A DNA stretch of 12,345 nt, taken from BQJD01 sp964350265 (GTDB lineage Bacteria; Pseudomonadota; Gammaproteobacteria; Arenicellales; CAJQKF01). Both the position numbers and the translations under genes were made by a program. The stretch spans positions 1 to 12,345 of the forward strand of contig CAYGJZ010000101.1 of the NCBI GenBank assembly GCA_964350265.1. The letters are read 5' to 3'. Positions 1-6,104 of this stretch are shown here, piece by piece. Position 1 is the first letter of the stretch. Every line of letters begins with the position of its first letter. The notes below the pieces were generated by a model that was given only the letters and a program-made list of their open reading frames with translations, was not told where the DNA came from and did no database searches.

Positions 1-176
1 TGCGGGTCCAATGCCTGTTCGCGAAAGAACAGCACCTGGTGGGCGAGGAAGGCATGGTGGATCTCCTCGATCGCCGTAGACGACAACGGCGAGGACAGGT
101 CGACGCCGTCCACGGTGGCGCCAAGCGCCGGTGCCAGCGGGGTCACGCGAATGGTCGAGTAGGCGGTTGTCGGCAT
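1..176 (-). CDS. TauD/TfdA-family dioxygenase, N-terminal fragment
   Basis: Only the first 58 codons are present; the gene continues beyond position 1. The translation begins MPTTAYSTIRVTPLAPALGA and continues with TVDGVDLSSPLS, then IHHAFLAHQVLFFREQ. This is the N-terminal pattern of Fe(II)/2-oxoglutarate-dependent dioxygenases of the TauD/TfdA family: 'PL.P.LGA.V.GVDLS', then a helix leading to 'F..H.VLFFR.Q'. Family members hydroxylate small substrates such as taurine, other sulfonates or chlorophenoxyacetates. The substrate cannot be told here because the metal-binding HxD...H residues lie outside the window. The ATG at 176-174 follows a weak GGGA element. A TAGAAT -10-like hexamer lies at 217-212 on the same strand, without a clear -35. 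The gene shares its strand with the envelope cluster but is separated from it by an intrinsic terminator. Confidence 0.75.
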   Translation of the reverse strand, partial: MPTTAYSTIRVTPLAPALGATVDGVDLSSPLSSTAIEEIHHAFLAHQVLFFREQALDP

Positions 177-272
177 GATCGATCCCGGCGGGTGAACGGT
201 TGGCGACAGGCATTCTACGGCGGGCGCTGGCAGCCGCGGTAGCGATGCGCCGGACGCACCACGGCCGGGGCG

Positions 273-301
273 AAAAAAAAGCCGGCGCAGGGGCGCCGGC
301 T
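273..301 (-). terminator. Intrinsic terminator after the eipA cluster
   Basis: On the minus strand a perfect 9-bp stem (AGCCGGCGC pairing with GCGCCGGCT, 301-293 and 288-280) closes a 4-nt loop and runs directly into eight T (280-273). It lies about 65 bases past the DUF1134 stop codon and before the dioxygenase gene. It should end transcription of the EF-hand/lipoprotein/EipA cluster. Confidence 0.9.
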
Positions 302-311
302 GGAACCTCCC

Positions 312-338
312 GGGGGTGGGGAGGAAGGGGGGGGAGGG
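312..338 (+). other. G-rich tract, possible G-quadruplex
   Basis: The plus strand carries five G-runs: 312-316 (5 G), 318-321 (4 G), 323-324, 327-334 (8 G) and 336-338 (3 G), with short spacers. This fits the general rule for an intramolecular G-quadruplex (four runs of three or more G with short loops). It lies between the DUF1134 stop codon and the terminator, on the strand that is the template for that gene. The transcript itself is therefore C-rich here. A structural or termination role is inference. Confidence 0.5.
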
Positions 339-365
339 ATCGGTCCCGCCCTGCCCGCGTGGCGG

Positions 366-923
366 TCAGAGCGGCAGGATTCGTTTCTCCCTGGTCAGGT
401 TCATGTAGCCGATGTTGGCGCCCTGCCGCCATCCCACGCCGAAGCGAATGGGGGCGAGCACGGTGTCGTCGCGGCGGGCGTAGTTCATGCCCACGCCGGC
501 GACGAAGTACAGGCTGCCGGAAACACCGGGATAGCGCTTGAACAGCGCGTCCACGCTGGGCAGGCCATAGACCAGGATGAAGGTTTTCGCCGCCTCGGCG
601 CCGACGTCGAAGCCCAGCGTGGGTCCCTGCCAGTAGACCTGCTCGCTGTGGCCGTCGACGGTGGTCACGGTGCCCTCGCCGTAGTGCACGCCGACGCCGA
701 CGGCACCGGCCACTTCCTCGCCCTTGATGTAGGCATTGGGTCGGCCGTAGTCGGCGAAGGCCTTCTCGAAGACCTTGGCCAGTCCCTCGGCGCCTTCGCC
801 GAAGAAGGACTCGGCCTCTTCGAGCACGGTCTTCTCGTCGAAGCCGTTGGCCGGGGTTTCCGCCTTCGGCGCCACCGGCACGAGGAGCAGCGGAACCACC
901 AGGGCCAGCCACCAGCGCTTCAT
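366..923 (-). CDS. eipA: DUF1134 / EipA-like envelope integrity protein
   Basis: A 185-aa exported protein. Residues 1-21 form a classical signal peptide (MKRW, a hydrophobic core, then PKA before ET). The rest matches the DUF1134 family, known from Brucella EipA, a periplasmic protein needed for cell-envelope integrity. Family hallmarks in order are FFGEGAEGLAKVFEKA (about 40-55), YGRPNAYIKGEE (59-70), HYGEGT (80-85), VYWQGPTLGFD (96-106), LVYGLPSVDALFKRYPGVSGSLYFVAGVG (117-145), VLAPIRFGVGWRQGANIGYM (155-174). The start at 923 is chosen for the signal peptide. An alternative ATG at 1001 would add 26 residues and begin two bases after the upstream TAG, allowing translational coupling; neither start has a good Shine-Dalgarno. 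It is the last gene of a minus-strand cluster with a lipoprotein and an EF-hand protein, and is followed by an intrinsic terminator. The family is best known from Alphaproteobacteria. The family call is strong; the exact role here is inferred. Confidence 0.85.
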   Translation of the reverse strand: MKRWWLALVVPLLLVPVAPKAETPANGFDEKTVLEEAESFFGEGAEGLAKVFEKAFADYGRPNAYIKGEEVAGAVGVGVHYGEGTVTTVDGHSEQVYWQGPTLGFDVGAEAAKTFILVYGLPSVDALFKRYPGVSGSLYFVAGVGMNYARRDDTVLAPIRFGVGWRQGANIGYMNLTREKRILPL

Positions 924-1003
924 TGCGCGGGAGAAGGCTCGCTTGTCGGCGCGGCCGGATGCGGCGACCACCGGCCGCGCCTTGTCGTGCGGACGTTCCA
1001 TGT

Positions 1004-1360
1004 CTAGTTGGCCCGCGGTTCGGAACCGCTCGTCCGAGGCTGGTCGGCGCTCTCCGCACCTTCACCAAGGGGCTTCATCGTCCACGTGGACGAGCCGGCC
1101 CCCTGCTGGTCGCGGGCAACGATGCCGCGGGACAGGTCACCGTCCACCGGCTCGATCACCGACTGCGCGTTGTCGTCGACGCCGCCTTCGGAACGGACCT
1201 GGCCGGCGGGCTCGTCGAAGGACGACTGGGTGGCGTCCGGCGCGGTCTGCCGCTCGCCGGAGGACTCCATCGCCTGCCCGCCCGGGGTCTGTGCCTGGTC
1301 GCAGCCGACCAGGGTGAACATGGCCACGGCGGCCACGGGTATCCAGTACTTCCTGTTCAT
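1004..1360 (-). CDS. Small lipoprotein of unknown function
   Basis: A 118-aa protein with a type II signal sequence: MNRKYW, a hydrophobic stretch, then lipobox LVGC with the lipidated cysteine at residue 20. Residue +2 after the cysteine is Asp, which in E. coli is the Lol-avoidance signal that keeps lipoproteins in the inner membrane; that this rule holds here is inference. The remainder is low in hydrophobic residues and rich in Q, S, E, D and G, with no recognisable domain, so it looks like a disordered tether. The start is well supported: AGGAG sits 7 bases before the ATG. A longer reading frame extends upstream to 1585, but that part crosses two hairpins and has no ribosome site. The stop codon lies two bases before an alternative ATG of the DUF1134 gene, pointing to one transcript. 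I do not recognise a family. Confidence 0.75.
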   Translation of the reverse strand: MNRKYWIPVAAVAMFTLVGCDQAQTPGGQAMESSGERQTAPDATQSSFDEPAGQVRSEGGVDDNAQSVIEPVDGDLSRGIVARDQQGAGSSTWTMKPLGEGAESADQPRTSGSEPRAN

Positions 1361-1447
1361 GAGAATGCTCCTGTTGCTGGGTTGCCGGTCGAACGCGGTG
1401 CCTGGTTCGGCCAGGTTCGCGATACGGCCGGGTGGTCGGTCACCGTT

Positions 1448-1480
1448 GCCCCCGCCGGAGGCGGCGCCCCCGGCGGGGGC
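1448..1480. repeat. Inverted repeat / hairpin, 11-bp stem
   Basis: GCCCCCGCCGG (1448-1458) is the exact reverse complement of CCGGCGGGGGC (1470-1480), with an 11-base loop. It lies in the 232-base gap between the EF-hand gene and the lipoprotein gene and directly abuts a second hairpin. No T-run follows on either strand, so a standard intrinsic terminator is unlikely. In RNA from the minus strand it could be a processing or stability element. Confidence 0.6.
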
Positions 1481-1510
1481 ATCGTCACCCACCCGTCGGC
1501 GGGTGACGAT
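1481..1510. repeat. Inverted repeat / hairpin, 10-bp stem
   Basis: ATCGTCACCC (1481-1490) pairs perfectly with GGGTGACGAT (1501-1510) around a 10-base loop. It starts at the base after the neighbouring 1448-1480 hairpin. It is either a protein-binding dyad for a promoter of the lipoprotein gene or an mRNA stem between two cistrons; the sequence does not decide. No convincing promoter was found in this gap. Confidence 0.55.
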
Positions 1511-1592
1511 CGATGAACGGTTGTCCATCCTGATCAAGGTAAGGGTCGTCCACGGGACCGGCCGATGCCGACCCGGCGACAACACCGAAGAC

Positions 1593-1832
1593 CTAGCTCT
1601 GGCCCTTCAGGCTGTTGAACTCGGCCTCGTCCACCTTGCCGTCGGCGTTGGCGTCGAGGGCGGTCCACTGCTCCAGGATGGCCGGAACGGCCTGGGCCTC
1701 TTCCTGGCTGATGGCGCCGTCGCCGTTGGCGTCGACCGAGGTGAAGTCCATCTTCTTGCCTTCTTCGGCGAAGGCAACGCCGGTCAGTGCGGTGGCGAAC
1801 AGGGCGGCCATCAGGGGGGTCGTGGTTTTCAT
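1593..1832 (-). CDS. Secreted EF-hand calcium-binding protein
   Basis: A 79-aa protein. Residues 1-22 form a signal peptide ending AFA before EE, so the mature protein is periplasmic or secreted. Two canonical 12-residue EF-hand loops follow: DANGDGAISQEE (34-45; ligands D34, N36, D38, S42, E45) and DANADGKVDEAE (60-71; ligands D60, N62, D64, D68, E71). The mature protein is essentially one EF-hand pair, so calcium binding is likely although its partner is unknown. The start is supported by GGAG 9 bases upstream of the ATG. About 70 bases upstream of the start codon lies the predicted start site of a sigma-54 promoter on the same strand, which suggests this is the first gene of a sigma-54-controlled envelope cluster with the lipoprotein and DUF1134 genes. 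The long gap to the next gene means separate transcription remains possible. Confidence 0.85.
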   Translation of the reverse strand: MKTTTPLMAALFATALTGVAFAEEGKKMDFTSVDANGDGAISQEEAQAVPAILEQWTALDANADGKVDEAEFNSLKGQS

Positions 1833-1913
1833 GGTGTCAATCTCCAGTTGTTGCGTTTACATGTCGCGTCCCGTCGAGCGCTGAATGCATCCGGCGAGCC
1901 GCACCCCCACTCA

Positions 1914-1929
1914 CGCAAGGGGCGTGCCA
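1914..1929 (-). promoter_or_regulatory. Sigma-54 promoter facing the EF-hand/eipA cluster
   Basis: Read on the minus strand from 1929 the sequence is TGGCACG CCCC TTGCG. This matches every core position of the -24/-12 consensus TGGCACG-N4-TTGC. It is also nearly identical to the plus-strand sigma-54 promoter at 2450 (both read TTGGCACGCC-NN-TTGC). The predicted start is near 1903, leaving a leader of about 70 nt before the EF-hand ATG. Sigma-54 needs an enhancer-binding activator: TGTC-N10-GACA-like sites at 2016-2033 and 2083-2100 are centred roughly 122 and 189 bases upstream of that start, a normal enhancer distance. Confidence 0.75.
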
Positions 1930-2015
1930 ACAGGGCCAAAGTCCCCGTTTCACGCGGCTTTTTCCTTCCGCGCCGTGTCCACGGGAGACGCGCTGGCACC
2001 GCCGGCAGGGAAAAC

Positions 2016-2033
2016 TGTCTGCCGCCGGCAACA
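2016..2033. promoter_or_regulatory. GlrR-like site 1 (one mismatch)
   Basis: TGTC-TGCCGCCGGC-AACA fits the E. coli GlrR motif TGTC-N10-GACA with one mismatch. The core TGCCGCCGGCA is itself a dyad. It is the site nearest the minus-strand sigma-54 promoter. Confidence 0.5.
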
Positions 2034-2082
2034 CCGCCTCGGGGTGAAAACGCGAATCGATCCGATCTACCGGGCATTTCGC

Positions 2083-2100
2083 TGTCGGCGGATGGCGACA
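2083..2100. promoter_or_regulatory. GlrR site 2 (exact TGTC-N10-GACA)
   Basis: TGTC (2083-2086), ten bases, GACA (2097-2100). The dyad extends by one base on each side (C2082 and G2101), giving CTGTCG...CGACAG. Its centre is 67 bases from site 1. It could serve either divergent sigma-54 promoter. Confidence 0.7.
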
Positions 2101-2224
2101 GCCCCCTTCCCGACCGCTCGCCCGACCCCGGCGCCACCCCGGCTCCCACTCCGGGCGAGGGGCCATTCACGTCCTCCCGGGGAAACGACACCGACGTCGC
2201 CGGGCCGGGTGTCGACGGCGATGG

Positions 2225-2242
2225 ATTCGCCAAATGGCGACA
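2225..2242. promoter_or_regulatory. GlrR-like site 3 (degenerate half-site)
   Basis: ATTC-GCCAAATGGC-GACA keeps the right half GACA and a strong inner dyad (TCGCCA-AA-TGGCGA), but the left tetramer matches only two of four bases. It resembles sites 2 and 4 in its inner bases (GGCGACA or GCGACA), so it may be a weak member of the array. Confidence 0.4.
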
Positions 2243-2316
2243 GCCCCGTCGTTGGCGGAAAACCCGCGCCAACGGTCCCGCCGAGCGTCATGGGCAGGCA
2301 CCTTCCGGCGCTGACC

Positions 2317-2334
2317 TGTCGCCGTTTAGCGACA
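2317..2334. promoter_or_regulatory. GlrR site 4 (exact TGTC-N10-GACA)
   Basis: TGTC (2317-2320), GCCGTTTAGC, GACA (2331-2334), with inner bases also dyad (TGTCGC...GCGACA). It is centred about 150 bases upstream of the predicted small-RNA start and just upstream of the IHF site. The following TTTTTT makes it look like a terminator, but no plus-strand gene precedes it, and its spacing matches the other array members. Confidence 0.7.
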
Positions 2335-2348
2335 TTTTTTCCTATTTT

Positions 2349-2361
2349 AATCAACAGGTTG
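2349..2361. promoter_or_regulatory. IHF binding site (perfect consensus)
   Basis: AATCAACAGGTTG matches WATCAA-N4-TTR at every defined position, in a locally AT-rich patch (about 2334-2354) of otherwise GC-rich DNA. It lies between GlrR-like sites 4 and 5 and about 120 bases upstream of the predicted sigma-54 start. IHF bending brings the activator to the polymerase at many sigma-54 promoters, including E. coli glmY. Confidence 0.7.
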
Positions 2362-2380
2362 GGAATTTCACCCGGGAAAC

Positions 2381-2398
2381 TGTCGGTGTTCTCCGACG
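2381..2398. promoter_or_regulatory. GlrR-like site 5 (one mismatch)
   Basis: TGTC-GGTGTTCTCC-GACG matches TGTC-N10-GACA except for the last base. Its centre is about 86 bases upstream of the predicted small-RNA start and 64 bases from site 4, so it is the promoter-proximal enhancer site. Confidence 0.55.
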
Positions 2399-2449
2399 AT
2401 TTGCCGAATGGCCGCGGGAAAAGACGCCGATTGGCGGGCTTTGCGGTCT

Positions 2450-2465
2450 TGGCACGCCTTTTGCA
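2450..2465 (+). promoter_or_regulatory. Sigma-54 promoter of the small RNA
   Basis: TGGCACG-CCTT-TTGCA is a perfect match to the sigma-54 -24/-12 consensus TGGCACG-N4-TTGCW. Placing the GC of the -12 element at -13/-12 puts transcription start at G2475 or G2476. No reading frame with a ribosome site follows; a strong terminator lies about 150 nt downstream. The position upstream of glrK, with GlrR-like and IHF sites upstream, reproduces the architecture of enterobacterial glmY. Confidence 0.87.
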
Positions 2466-2474
2466 TCCTATCTG

Positions 2475-2628
2475 GGCAGACAGGCCCGAACCGGGCAAAC
2501 CGCGCTGCCAGCCCTCGGTCGGCAGGCAGCGACGGGAAGCAGAATCCGACGACATCGACGAATTGATGACTTCCCCCCCTCCTCCCCCCAGGAGCTTTGT
2601 AACCGGCGCCCCTCGCCGGTTCTTTTTT
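2475..2628 (+). ncRNA. Predicted sigma-54/GlrR-controlled small RNA (GlmY position)
   Basis: The transcript is bounded by the sigma-54 start at about 2475 and an intrinsic terminator ending at 2628, giving about 154 nt, close to the known size of processed GlmY in E. coli (148 nt). Visible structure: a short hairpin GCCCG-AAC-CGGGC (2484-2496); a longer hairpin with stem CGCTGCC/GGCAGCG (2503-2509 and 2525-2531), extended by GCC/GGC after an A-A mismatch; a linker; then a hairpin CTCCT/AGGAG (2579-2583 and 2590-2594) presenting six C, inside a C-rich run 2573-2589; and finally the terminator stem. The C-rich part is complementary to GGAGG-type ribosome sites, so base pairing to mRNA is plausible. 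No ribosome site plus open frame was found inside. In Enterobacterales GlmY occupies this location upstream of glrK and acts through RapZ and GlmZ on glmS. Sequence homology to GlmY is not evident to me; positional and regulatory equivalence is the claim. It could alternatively be an attenuated leader of glrK. Confidence 0.72.
2601..2628 (+). terminator. Intrinsic terminator of the small RNA
   Basis: A perfect 8-bp stem AACCGGCG (2601-2608) and CGCCGGTT (2614-2621) closes a 5-nt loop CCCCT and is followed by C and six T (2623-2628). It lies about 155 bases upstream of the glrK start codon, separating the small RNA from the kinase gene. Confidence 0.92.
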
Positions 2629-2716
2629 GCCCGCAGCACGGCCAGGCCCGAGCTGGTGGCGTTCGGGCAGGCAGTCGCGGGGCGGTCGTCGCCAAGCATT
2701 TCCCCGGCCGGGACAC

Positions 2717-2722
2717 TACAAT
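2717..2722 (+). promoter_or_regulatory. Candidate -10 element for glrK
   Basis: TACAAT matches five of six bases of the sigma-70 -10 consensus and lies 60 bases upstream of the glrK ATG, beyond the small-RNA terminator. No good -35 hexamer is present at 16-18 bases. It would give the kinase operon expression independent of the sigma-54 promoter. Confidence 0.4.
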
Positions 2723-2782
2723 CCGCCTCTACGTCCACACCCAGGGCGTCGCCGCGGCCACCATGCACACGGGCGGCGCAGC

Positions 2783-4204
2783 ATGAACTTGCCCCACGCG
2801 AAATCCATCAACCAGTTGTTCATCTTCGGCATCCTCATCGCCGGCTCACCGCTGGTGATCGGCATGGTCTGGCACTTCGTGCACGTGCAGAACCTGCTCG
2901 AGCGCAGCGAGACCCTGGTCGCCCAGGGACTGGAACTCGGCCGCGAGGGCGAGAAGCTGGACAGCCAGGTCACCGAACTGGAGCGCACCGCGCGCCAGTA
3001 CATGGTGGTCGGCGAACGCAACCTGCTGGACCTGTACCGCGAACGGCACGCCCGCCTGTCGGACACGCTGGAGTGGATCGAGCTGCTGCTCGCCGACGGC
3101 CAGTCGGCGGAGCTGGTCAATGCCCTGCGCGGCTCCGCCGAGGCGGTGCTCGGCCACCTGGAGTCGGGGCCGCAACCGCCGGACGAAGAAGGCATCGCGC
3201 GGGACTTCCGCACCCTGCGCAACCTGTCGGAAGAACTCACCTCCCGGGCCACGCTGAAGGTGCGCGGCCAGCTTGAGAACCTGCGCAATGCCACCCAGGA
3301 CGCGCGCACCGTGTCCTGGGCGGTGGCCGGCGCGGCGCTGTTGTCGATGATCGTGCTGCTGGTGCTGTCGGCAATCCTCGTCACCCGTCCGATCCGGCAA
3401 CTCGACGGACATATCCGGCGTCTCGGCCAGGGCGACCTTGCCGGGCCCATTGCCATCTCCGGCCCGGACGACGTCTCCAACCTGGCACGGCGGCTGGACT
3501 GGCTGCGACGGCGGGTGATCGAGGTCGACTCGGGCAAGGACCAGTTCATCCGCGAGATGTCGCACCAACTGAAGACCCCGCTGGCCAGCATCCGCGAGGG
3601 CACCGAACTGCTGCTCGACGGCTCGGTGGGCGATACCGGCGACGTGCAGCGCGAAGTCATCGAGATCCTGCACCAGAACAGCGTCGAGCTGCAGCGCATG
3701 CTCGACAACCTGCTCAGCTTCCGCGCCTGGCGCAACGACCCCAAGCAGATCAACCGCGAAGCCTTCTCCCTGTCGGCACTGATCCACGGCGTGGTCGAGC
3801 GCTACGGCATCGCCCTGCTGTCGAAGAAGCTGATCTGCGACGTGCGCACGGCCGACGCGCTGAACGTGGAACTGGATCGCGGCAAGATCCGCGTGGTGAT
3901 CGACAACCTGGTTTCCAACGCGGTCAAATTCACCCCCGCAGGCGGTAGAATCCAGGTGCTGGCCCACGACGACGACACCACCGTCATCATCGACGTCATC
4001 GACAACGGGCCGGGCATACCCGCCGCCGAGCGGGAACGTGTCTTCGAACTGTTCTACCGGGGCAGCGAATCGGGCTCGCAACTGCGCGGCACCGGCGTCG
4101 GGCTGGCCCTGGTGCGCGCCTACGTGGAGGCACACGGCGGCCTGATTACCATCATGACAACCAACCCGGGTGGACATTTCCGTGTACAGCTGCCGAAGGC
4201 CTGA
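2783..4204 (+). CDS. glrK: Sensor histidine kinase GlrK (QseE)
   Basis: A 473-aa membrane kinase, close to the 475 aa of E. coli GlrK. Transmembrane segments lie at about 11-33 and 177-199, enclosing a helical periplasmic domain rich in E, R and L with no Cache-type sensor pattern. A HAMP region follows (about 200-250, starting TRPIRQLDGHI). The H-box is EMSHQLKTPLASI with phosphorylated H261. The ATP-binding domain has an N-box (DNLVSNAVKF, 374-383), G1 (DNGPGI, 407-412), F-box (FELFYRG) and G2 (GTGVGLALV, 436-444). In enterics GlrK phosphorylates GlrR and has been linked to envelope conditions. The start ATG is chosen because it precedes the first transmembrane helix directly; the frame is open further upstream but crosses the promoter region. 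The ribosome site is weak (GGGCGG). It overlaps the following lipoprotein gene by about 35 bases, indicating an operon. Confidence 0.9.
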   Translation: MNLPHAKSINQLFIFGILIAGSPLVIGMVWHFVHVQNLLERSETLVAQGLELGREGEKLDSQVTELERTARQYMVVGERNLLDLYRERHARLSDTLEWIELLLADGQSAELVNALRGSAEAVLGHLESGPQPPDEEGIARDFRTLRNLSEELTSRATLKVRGQLENLRNATQDARTVSWAVAGAALLSMIVLLVLSAILVTRPIRQLDGHIRRLGQGDLAGPIAISGPDDVSNLARRLDWLRRRVIEVDSGKDQFIREMSHQLKTPLASIREGTELLLDGSVGDTGDVQREVIEILHQNSVELQRMLDNLLSFRAWRNDPKQINREAFSLSALIHGVVERYGIALLSKKLICDVRTADALNVELDRGKIRVVIDNLVSNAVKFTPAGGRIQVLAHDDDTTVIIDVIDNGPGIPAAERERVFELFYRGSESGSQLRGTGVGLALVRAYVEAHGGLITIMTTNPGGHFRVQLPKA

Positions 4205-4708
4205 GTACCGCAACCTGCTGCTGGGGCTGGCCTTCGCCGGCATGGCGTCCGGCTGCGCCTACGTCGCCCCCGTCACCGACGCCGGGTCCGGCCTGGTCGC
4301 GCAGATGGCGGCGGCGGCCACCGCCGACAAGGCCGAGCTGGCCGCCCTGCGCGAGACCGCCGAGGCCCGCTACCGGCAACAGGCGAATGCCCACAACCGC
4401 ATGGCACTGGCACTGGTGCTGACCGCGCCGTCGGCGCGGCCGGACGAGGTCGCCCACGGCAAGACCCTGCTCGAGGAGCAGCTCGGTGCCACCGCTGTCG
4501 ACGACCCGCTCTCGCAACTGGCCAGGGCGCGCCTGGCCGATGTCGACCTGCGCCTGTCGCTGCGCGCTGCCAGCCGTTCCGAGGCCACCCGCATCGAGGC
4601 GCTGCGCAAGCAGCTCGACGAGGCCAACGAGAAGATCGACGAGCTGCTCAACATCGAGCGCTCCATGGACAGCGGCCGGCGGCGCGAGAGCAACGAAGCG
4701 ATCAAGCC

Positions 4709-4712
<4 letters not shown>
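4170..4712 (+). CDS. glrG: GlrG/QseG-type lipoprotein
   Basis: Up to 180 aa, from a GTG at 4170 that overlaps the end of glrK. A second GTG at 4182, with GGGTGG 8 bases upstream, is an equally good start. A lipobox MASGC places the lipidated cysteine at residue 29 (first start). The mature part is mostly helical and ends in a coiled-coil-like stretch LRKQLDEANEKIDELLNIERSM (about 144-165). In E. coli the gene between glrK and glrR is glrG (qseG), an outer-membrane lipoprotein that acts with the kinase. The position, lipobox and C-terminal coiled coil support the same assignment; the protein is shorter than the roughly 237-aa E. coli GlrG. The last bases overlap glrR by four bases (ATGA), a sign of translational coupling. 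The family call rests partly on gene order. Confidence 0.78.
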
Positions 4713-6043
<1,331 letters not shown>

Positions 6044-6054
6044 CGTCGATCGGC

Positions 6055-6074
6055 GCCGTGGCCATGGCCACGGC
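6055..6074. repeat. Perfect 20-bp palindrome after glrR
   Basis: GCCGTGGCCATGGCCACGGC is its own reverse complement over all 20 bases. It starts 11 bases after the glrR stop. As RNA it would form an 8-bp stem with a CATG loop, but no T-run follows, so it is not a typical intrinsic terminator. It ends just before a candidate promoter for the next gene and would cover its -35 side, so it could be an operator. Confidence 0.6.
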
Positions 6075-6098
6075 CTCCTATGGCCAGCGGGTTTGTAC

Positions 6099-6104
6099 TA
6101 TATT
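6099..6104 (+). promoter_or_regulatory. Candidate -10 element upstream of the soxB pair
   Basis: TATATT (five of six to TATAAT) lies in the only AT-rich patch between glrR and the next gene, about 110 bases before its ATG. No recognisable -35 was found. A small hairpin GGCCCC-N6-GGGGCC follows at 6128-6145 in the would-be leader. Confidence 0.35.

Noticed and set aside
2317..2340. TGTCGC/GCGACA stem followed by TTTTTT as an intrinsic terminator
   Set aside because: No plus-strand gene ends before it. The TGTC-N10-GACA spacing repeats elsewhere in the region and it sits next to a perfect IHF site, so a GlrR site is the better reading. A minor terminator role is not excluded.
2067..2768. A minus-strand open frame of 233 codons across the regulatory region
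   Set aside because: It would translate through the small-RNA terminator, the sigma-54 promoter and the IHF patch, has no recognisable domain, and lacks a ribosome site.
1008..2786. A long plus-strand open frame of 592 codons, and another from 1885 to 3276
   Set aside because: Both run antisense to the EF-hand and lipoprotein genes or through the promoter region, have R/P/G-rich translations without domains, and follow from the scarcity of stop codons in GC-rich DNA.
3481..3500. TGGCACGG inside glrK as a further sigma-54 promoter
   Set aside because: The -12 element is absent at the required spacing (CTGG instead of TTGC), and the site lies within a coding region.
2846..4243. A 465-codon minus-strand frame opposite glrK, and similar long frames opposite glrR, soxB and pilY1
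   Set aside because: They are antisense shadows of well-supported genes with strong family motifs on the plus strand.
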